From Gigaspora rosea (Eukaryota > Glomeromycota > Glomeromycetes > Diversisporales > Gigasporaceae): 64,000 nt of DNA. Location: positions 92,985 through 156,984 of the forward strand of contig QKWP01001208.1 in NCBI GenBank assembly GCA_003550325.1. The letters run 5' to 3'. Of the stretch, positions 57,306 through 64,000 are shown piece after piece. Positions within the stretch are counted from its first letter, which is position 1, and each line of letters begins with the position of its first letter. The notes beneath the pieces are model-generated. The model ran no database searches, was not told the DNA's origin, and saw only the letters and a list, made by a program, of their open reading frames with translations. Both the position numbers and the translations under genes were made by a program.

Positions 57306-57436
57306 CATTTACCAAATTGCTTTAATTGATAGTTATGCCAGTTAATCAGAGATCGTCTGTAGTCTAATGTGATACAAATCACATGTGAAAATCACTATAG
57401 TGTAAATGTGACATGTATACATATAAAAATATTTTT

Positions 57437-57733
57437 TACTAAGTTAATGATACATGCCTACTAATTAAAAGTTGTAGAGCTCGTCGAGATGCATCTAATG
57501 GTGGTTGATCATCCAAATCGGCCTAGTGGATGGCAAGATATTGTTGAAAACTGATTGGATGACTATATAAAGTCTATGTAATTTACTTAGAGATTTTATA
57601 TAGTCGCCCAATTGTTTTTTGACAATATTTTGCCATCCACTGGGCCAATTTGAATGATCTAACCACCGTTAGATGCGACTCGACAAGCTCTACAACTTTC
57701 AATTAGTGAGCATATATCGTTAACTTAGTAAAT
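57437..57733. mobile_element. Foldback element, about 297 bp, with the shared core module
   Basis: Left arm ttactaagttaatgatacat, then gcctactaattaaaagttgt, matches the complement of the right arm. Each arm carries a version of the core module: agctcgtcgagatgcatcta, then aatggtggttgatcatccaa and cctagtggatgg. Confidence 0.8.
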
Positions 57734-57777
57734 AATATTTTTATATGCATGCACGCCACATTCACAATAGTGACATA

Positions 57778-57905
57778 TAGGGCGGCCAAATTTAGTATAT
57801 ATAAGGTGACCAAATTTAGTATATATAGGGCAGCCAAATTTAGTATATATAGGGCAGCCAAATTGCTTGTTTTTATAATATATATAGGGCAGCCAAATTT
57901 CATAT
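57778..57905 (+). repeat. gggcagccaaatttagtatatata tandem repeat
   Basis: Five units of about 26 bp (one longer), related by ccaaattt to the array at 57,148-57,305 on the other side of the foldback element. Confidence 0.9.
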
Positions 57906-58016
57906 TTAATTATAAAAATACTATAACTTCAACCTGCTATAACTTTTTTATAAATAGATTTAAAAAAAATTAAAAACTATGGAAGTGTTTAGCTTGTTTT
58001 GATTTAACATTTTAGG
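57906..58016. other. Short AT-rich spacer
   Basis: Nothing recognised. Confidence 0.3.
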
Positions 58017-59335
58017 ATAGTATTTTTTGATTACTATTTTTTTTGAAGAAGGATTAGCAATTTGAATGTCATTAATTTTATTTGTCGGGACTAGGTTGTT
58101 TGCACCGTAGTACTTTTTAAATTACTAGATAATATATAAGCGTTTCTAGTAAATTTAAAAAATTTATCATGTTCAATAGCAAATTTAAATGCTACTTAAA
58201 CTGCTATGGAACTGCTATTTAATGCTATCACATTACTTGACAGACATTCATGTCTATTAAAATATTGAATAGCAGTTCAAATGGCAGTTTGAGTGGCATT
58301 CAAGTTGTGCCATTCAACATTAGAATGCGCAATATACTATGTAAATCAAAATTATACATTACTGCGACTTTTTATACTACCCCAAAAATTATGATGCATA
58401 TTTGACAAATATGTTAAATGTGTTAAATAATTTGACTATTTAATTACTTAAAACTTTTAATAAATAAATATATATATATACCATAAACTGATCAAATTTA
58501 AAAAACAGGAGATGGTTTTAAGGTGAGGAGACAGGTTTGACGCAATTAACTATATTAGTTTTTGATAGGTGCGTCATGTAGCTGATAATAATTACAGGCA
58601 GTCATAATGTGGATTCCTTATTTTTTAAATAATCAATGATTTTTTAAATGATTATTAATAAATGAACATATAATATATTTTTTATATACTAGGAAAATGG
58701 GAACCATTTAAAATCCAAAGGACAAATATAATATGTCACATCTGATCTAGCCAATAAGTATCAGTTTTATTGTTTTTGATCGTTTTTTATATTACACCTG
58801 ATCTAACCAATCAGGATTCAGAATTTGTTAACACACGGACATTGGGTGTACTATTGCTCTACCTGTGAGTGTTCTTCGGACAATAAAATTGTGCTTTATC
58901 TCTTTAGATACATGGGTTGTTTATCTTTTTAGCTGAAAAATTTTACAACTAAGTGATTCTTACAAATAGTTTTTACAAAGTTACGAGATTTTTTTTTTTT
59001 GCTATTTATTGGAAACCAATTTTTTTCTGTCTTTTTTTAATGATCACTTGCTTATTTATTTATTAAAAATGATATTAATGACAAATATTAAGGATTTCTT
59101 TATTATTTGAACTTAACGAGAATAATATTTGGATTTCGCTTTTCTTTAATGCTATTATACCCCTAATACTATACAATTACGTAACATTACTATCACTATA
59201 ATAATGACTAATTACATGTTTTTATTATATATGTTGTGAAACGGTAGATAGTGTCTTAAATATATTTTTCCATATATGTGTGCTGGATGCAAATTTGCTT
59301 TAACAGATTTGAAAGATTTGGCACATTTATTGTAC

Positions 59336-59452
59336 ATAGTGAACATAGTCAAATAGCGTATATAGTGAATATAGTGATATAGTGTTTATAGTGCTTATGG
59401 CGAATATAGCGAATATAGTCAATAAAGTCAACGTATTCGATATAGTAGATAT
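59336..59452. repeat. Degenerate 9-18-bp minisatellite (atagtgaat)
   Basis: Words atagtgaac, atagtcaaat, atagtgaat, atagtgat, atagcgaat and atagtcaat succeed each other. A second copy lies at 61,388-61,504 inside the duplication. Confidence 0.85.
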
Positions 59453-59979
59453 GTTCATAATCTACTTAATAATACAGTAATATTAAGAAATATTAAGAAA
59501 GTATAAAAGCACTAACTTTCTCCTTTAACAAAGAGTGATCAATGGGTCGAATTCATAGAGAGTTCAAGTATCGGGTTATCTAATTCGTTCAACCAACAAA
59601 TGGCAAGTGGCTATTACAAGCCAATAAACAAAATAAAAAAACGGGATGTAACCTGCATTTGGTATAAACAGATTTTATGACGCTTTCACATTTTTTTGTT
59701 AGAAAAATCATATGTATAAATCAATTACAAGTTTAATCCTGAAACTCAATTTCTAATAATTTCCATAAAAAGGTGTGAATGATCACAAATCATCATGTAA
59801 TAGAAAATTAACTATGAATAATTATGTGAGTGTAAGAATCTATGCAATTAATCAGGTTTATGCTATCTATGATGTTATTTCATGTATATTAATTCACCCG
59901 CTTTAATATTTGCTTTGCTCGAAACTAATTATTAATTGTCAAATTATTAAATTACGACATTACTGGTTCAGTAATCGTT

Positions 59980-60042
59980 GTGAAATTAATATGTGACATT
60001 TACGGGCCCCGAAGGGCCAGAAATGACACATATTAAATTCAC
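59980..60042. repeat. Hairpin with gggccccgaagggcc tip
   Basis: gtgaaattaatatgtgacat then tt is mirrored by aaatgacacatattaaattcac with few mismatches; the tip is GC-rich (gggcc...ggcc). A second copy lies at 62,032-62,094. Confidence 0.8.
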
Positions 60043-60067
60043 TGTCAGATAAACAAGTTATTAGCTG

Positions 60068-60068
60068 N
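60068..60068. other. Single undetermined base (N) between two long repeats
   Basis: The only N in the window stands exactly between the two 2,051-bp copies. The same position after the second copy is c. Confidence 0.95.
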
Positions 60069-62119
60069 ATAGTATTTTTTGATTACTATTTTTTTTGAAG
60101 AAGGATTAGCAATTTGAATGTCATTAATTTTATTTGTCGGGACTAGGTTGTTTGCACCGTAGTACTTTTTAAATTACTAGATAATATATAAGCGTTTCTA
60201 GTAAATTTAAAAAATTTATCATGTTCAATAGCAAATTTAAATGCTACTTAAACTGCTATGGAACTGCTATTTAATGCTATCACATTACTTGACAGACATT
60301 CATGTCTATTAAAATATTGAATAGCAGTTCAAATGGCAGTTTGAGTGGCATTCAAGTTGTGCCATTCAACATTAGAATGCGCAATATACTATGTAAATCA
60401 AAATTATACATTACTGCGACTTTTTATACTACCCCAAAAATTATGATGCATATTTGACAAATATGTTAAATGTGTTAAATAATTTGACTATTTAATTACT
60501 TAAAACTTTTAATAAATAAATATATATATATACCATAAACTGATCAAATTTAAAAAACAGGAGATGGTTTTAAGGTGAGGAGACAGGTTTGACGCAATTA
60601 ACTATATTAGTTTTTGATAGGTGCGTCATGTAGCTGATAATAATTACAGGCAGTCATAATGTGGATTCCTTATTTTTTAAATAATCAATGATTTTTTAAA
60701 TGATTATTAATAAATGAACATATAATATATTTTTTATATACTAGGAAAATGGGAACCATTTAAAATCCAAAGGACAAATATAATATGTCACATCTGATCT
60801 AGCCAATAAGTATCAGTTTTATTGTTTTTGATCGTTTTTTATATTACACCTGATCTAACCAATCAGGATTCAGAATTTGTTAACACACGGACATTGGGTG
60901 TACTATTGCTCTACCTGTGAGTGTTCTTCGGACAATAAAATTGTGCTTTATCTCTTTAGATACATGGGTTGTTTATCTTTTTAGCTGAAAAATTTTACAA
61001 CTAAGTGATTCTTACAAATAGTTTTTACAAAGTTACGAGATTTTTTTTTTTTGCTATTTATTGGAAACCAATTTTTTTCTGTCTTTTTTTAATGATCACT
61101 TGCTTATTTATTTATTAAAAATGATATTAATGACAAATATTAAGGATTTCTTTATTATTTGAACTTAACGAGAATAATATTTGGATTTCGCTTTTCTTTA
61201 ATGCTATTATACCCCTAATACTATACAATTACGTAACATTACTATCACTATAATAATGACTAATTACATGTTTTTATTATATATGTTGTGAAACGGTAGA
61301 TAGTGTCTTAAATATATTTTTCCATATATGTGTGCTGGATGCAAATTTGCTTTAACAGATTTGAAAGATTTGGCACATTTATTGTACATAGTGAACATAG
61401 TCAAATAGCGTATATAGTGAATATAGTGATATAGTGTTTATAGTGCTTATGGCGAATATAGCGAATATAGTCAATAAAGTCAACGTATTCGATATAGTAG
61501 ATATGTTCATAATCTACTTAATAATACAGTAATATTAAGAAATATTAAGAAAGTATAAAAGCACTAACTTTCTCCTTTAACAAAGAGTGATCAATGGGTC
61601 GAATTCATAGAGAGTTCAAGTATCGGGTTATCTAATTCGTTCAACCAACAAATGGCAAGTGGCTATTACAAGCCAATAAACAAAATAAAAAAACGGGATG
61701 TAACCTGCATTTGGTATAAACAGATTTTATGACGCTTTCACATTTTTTTGTTAGAAAAATCATATGTATAAATCAATTACAAGTTTAATCCTGAAACTCA
61801 ATTTCTAATAATTTCCATAAAAAGGTGTGAATGATCACAAATCATCATGTAATAGAAAATTAACTATGAATAATTATGTGAGTGTAAGAATCTATGCAAT
61901 TAATCAGGTTTATGCTATCTATGATGTTATTTCATGTATATTAATTCACCCGCTTTAATATTTGCTTTGCTCGAAACTAATTATTAATTGTCAAATTATT
62001 AAATTACGACATTACTGGTTCAGTAATCGTTGTGAAATTAATATGTGACATTTACGGGCCCCGAAGGGCCAGAAATGACACATATTAAATTCACTGTCAG
62101 ATAAACAAGTTATTAGCTG
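60069..62119. repeat. Second copy of the 2,051-bp duplication
   Basis: See the first copy. After 62,119 the sequence continues into unique DNA (cataagatacag). Before 58,017 the DNA is likewise unique. Confidence 0.93.
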
Positions 62120-63230
62120 CATAAGATACAGTGTTATCTGATGGTTTACGGCGACGTAATTGCTAAATGGCTCAATTTTTTGGCAGTGATACTTTCAGCA
62201 TCAGCTGCGGTAATTAGGATAAAGAAAACAGCAGGGACAGTTAAATGATTGGTTATCCTTAGGGTTGGGGGCACGGAAAATTTTTGGGGCATGCCCGGGG
62301 GGCATGCCTTTGCAGGGGGCATGCCCCTTTATGCCCCGGTCATGCCCCCTATACATATAACAAAATGATTACGAATGATTAAGGTAAATTTTACCAACTA
62401 CCCGAAAATCTCCGACGAACGTGCTCGTATTTTGTGTTTGTTGATTGTCTATCATTCCGAATTGTTCCGATTCTTTTATCATTTTTTAGTGGTACCTGTA
62501 ATCTCCAAACTCCAACTCCAACGTAATTTGGTAACTTATCTCAAGACCTCAAGACTATGCTTGTTCTAATTTTCTCAGCACATTGCTATTTACAGTTATA
62601 ATTTCTGCATAAAGTTACTATACAATTTTGATCATTCATACCATACAATCTGCTATAACTTCTCAATATTTGGTTGATTTGTAACTTTACTGTAAAAAAT
62701 TTGTTATAAATCGACACATGTGGTTAAGGTTGATCGGGTACTATCGTGATTAAACAACTGTTAATGAATTTGAATTGTAATGACATTCTTGATCACAACT
62801 TGCTCATCGATATATTAGTCTTAACATTTTGATCACGGGTACCAGTACCAGTACCAGGAAGGTTTATAGACATTTTTAGTGATGTACGTCCACAAAATCT
62901 CATAATTGATTGGACAATGCATAAAACGCAATGAAACGTGAAATTCTGCACTTAAACATCATTATGTGCTATATTTATCTATTGTATGAGAATTGTTTAA
63001 CAAACATCGCTTTAACAGATTTTTCTCTCGATTAAAGTGCATGACAATCACTATAAAAAATTGTCTTCCTGGAATTGCACTAATATGTTATGTTACCGGT
63101 ACTAGAATTCAAATGCGAATAACTCCAAAAAGTATGTGTAGTAGATATTATAAATAATATTTAATAGAATAAAAGACTTATAAAAAGAAAAAAACTCGAT
63201 ATTTATACTTATACACCAAAAGAATAAAAA
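62120..63230. other. Intergenic DNA with a GC-rich GGGGCATGCC patch
   Basis: At 62,260-62,350 the words ggggcatgcc and ggcatgcccc recur four or five times, starting with agggttgggggcacgg. A fragment of the 48,758 MITE end is at about 62,192-62,210. The short direct repeat taccagtaccagtaccag is at about 62,839-62,858. The 64-codon frame at 62,375-62,569 has no motif. Confidence 0.45.
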
Positions 63231-63630
63231 TTAGCATACTCGTTTTGCCAAGGCATTTAGAGTATTTAATTCACGCTGTCCTCGGTTAGCCGGTGGCGAG
63301 TCAGTAACAGAATCTACAGAGGTTTGGGTATACAGTTGCCTCTCTCTAATCCGAACCTCTCTAAACCGAACACTATTAAACTCTCTCTAAACCAAACAAA
63401 ATCTTCTAGAACATTTGTAAATTTTATTATAAAGTTCAGATAAGCTATATATAACTTTTTGAAAACTGAACTTTTCCAAATTTTTACATAGTAAAAAAAA
63501 GCAGTCCCAGCAGTTCAGATTAAAGAGAGTTGACTGTAGTTTTGTATAATTCCGAAGTTTGATCGAATTAAGCTTAATCCATTTATCATCCGTTCCTGGT
63601 TTAGCGCGACTACATCGCGTAGCCACTTAC
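63231..63630 (-). pseudogene. Coding fragments split by a MITE, family unknown
   Basis: On the minus strand, 63,630-63,540 reads ATRCSRAKPGTDDKWIKLNS, and 63,325-63,231 reads TSVDSVTDSPPANRGQRELN, then TLNALAKRVC and a stop. Both stretches look like protein. The MITE at 63,333-63,536 stands between them; after removing it the frames do not join directly, so the element may lie in an intron or further damage is present. No ATG was found for the first part. Function not recognised. Confidence 0.4.
63333..63536. mobile_element. Pogo/Tigger-type MITE, about 204 bp, TA target
   Basis: Left CAGTTGCCTCTCTCTAATCC, then GAAC, and the complement of the right end CAGTCAACTCTCTTTAATCT, then GAAC. TA on each side (63,331-63,332 and 63,537-63,538). 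Inner words aaccgaac and ctctctaaacc repeat. Ends of this type are known from Tc1/mariner-pogo elements. Confidence 0.8.
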
Positions 63631-64000
63631 TATATAATTAATAACTTAATTATTGCTATATTAGTTTTAGCATAATGATTATTTTATTTTGGTAGATCGA
63701 CATAAAACTACGAACTGCAAAAATCGCTAAGAAAATTAGTAATTAATAGATAATCTGGGCGGCAAAAATTCCAACCAAATTTACGAAAAATAGAAAAATT
63801 TAGAAATCAACTATCTCAATCTTTAGAGGAATGTAATTTTTCTTGATTTTTGCTAATATATTCACTATTTTTTTTATTAATCTTTTGTTTTCCTTTTTAT
63901 CTATTGCAGAGCAGTTGTTCTTGTTCTCATCCTTGCACTTGTACTTGTTCTTGCGCTTGTTCTTGAACTTGAGACCATTATACAAAATGCCAAAGCATTT
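63631..64000 (-). other. AT-rich DNA with a lysine-rich frame at the window edge
   Basis: A minus frame from the right part (about 63,985) to 63,800 reads KNKRKNKYKCKDENKNN then KRLIKKIVNILAKIKKN. It begins in an (aagaac) type simple repeat and has no ATG in view. It may be the 3' end of a gene starting outside the window, or a by-product of the repeat. Confidence 0.3.

Larger units (their letters stand above)
58017..60067. repeat. First copy of a 2,051-bp duplication with no difference seen
   Basis: The sequence from atagtattttttgattac to caagttattagctg is repeated at 60,069-62,119 with a constant offset of 2,052 and no difference seen on inspection. The content is AT-rich, without genes. 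It contains a degenerate atagtgaat minisatellite (59,336-59,452) and a hairpin at 59,980-60,042. Confidence 0.93.

Noticed and set aside
57148-57345. 65-codon frame with AKFDIFI repeats
   Set aside because: Product of the ggccaaatttg tandem repeat.

Overview
This is AT-rich eukaryotic DNA with short spliceosomal introns (about 50-110 bases, mostly GTAAGT...TAG). The base composition, intron style, repeat content and protein types (a SAM-domain protein and a protein kinase of kinds that form large families in arbuscular mycorrhizal fungi, PIF1-like helicase debris) best fit a Glomeromycotina fungus such as Rhizophagus. That assignment is inference. The window is mostly repeats and MITEs (short non-autonomous transposons with terminal inverted repeats, TIRs). 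Intact genes occupy only about 15-20% of it.

Layout. 1-6.2 kb is repeat-rich, with a clean 420-bp hAT-type element at 4.6-5.0 kb. At 6.2-7.9 kb lies an intact nine-exon DUF1295 (steroid-5-alpha-reductase-like) membrane protein gene with a 5-base micro-exon. At 9.1-10.3 kb is a dead PIF1-like helicase (minus strand). At 10.85-12.1 kb is a SAM-domain gene broken by a 167-bp transposon with an 8-bp target duplication. 12-20 kb is foldback and terminal-inverted-repeat elements, including a 1.55-kb element (16.7-18.3 kb) carrying tandem exon-like units.

20.7-40.5 kb holds a four-copy family of alpha/beta-hydrolase genes in the same orientation. Copies 1 (20.7 kb) and 4 (38.9 kb) are intact nine-exon genes. 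Copies 2 (25.4 kb) and 3 (35.5 kb) are pseudogenes. A solo LTR of 816 bp sits just upstream of copy 2. Between copies 2 and 3 an approximately 7.5-kb interval is bounded by approximately 500-bp inverted arms. It contains a satellite array of about 20 units (itself split by a 902-bp foldback element), a hAT-type MITE and a decayed protein kinase gene.

40.7-43.2 kb (minus strand) is an intact eight-exon very-long-chain 3-oxoacyl-CoA reductase gene with a hAT-type element in an intron. 44.5-45.5 kb holds a small unknown ORF and a RAD18-like RING protein of only 148 residues. A tRNA-Tyr(GTA) with an intron lies at 48.2 kb. From 49.7 kb to the end there are one or two small unknown ORFs and many repeats. 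The stretch 58,017-60,067 is repeated at 60,069-62,119, apparently without change, with one N between the copies, which looks like an assembly artefact.

The intact genes do not form a pathway or cluster. Three are lipid-related or probably so (DUF1295 protein, hydrolases, 3-oxoacyl-CoA reductase), but a shared role would be speculation. I did not find a convincing new multi-gene system. The most unusual non-coding signals are a core module shared by four foldback elements with different ends, the exon-like tandem units inside one transposon, and a row of three long palindromes upstream of the first hydrolase.
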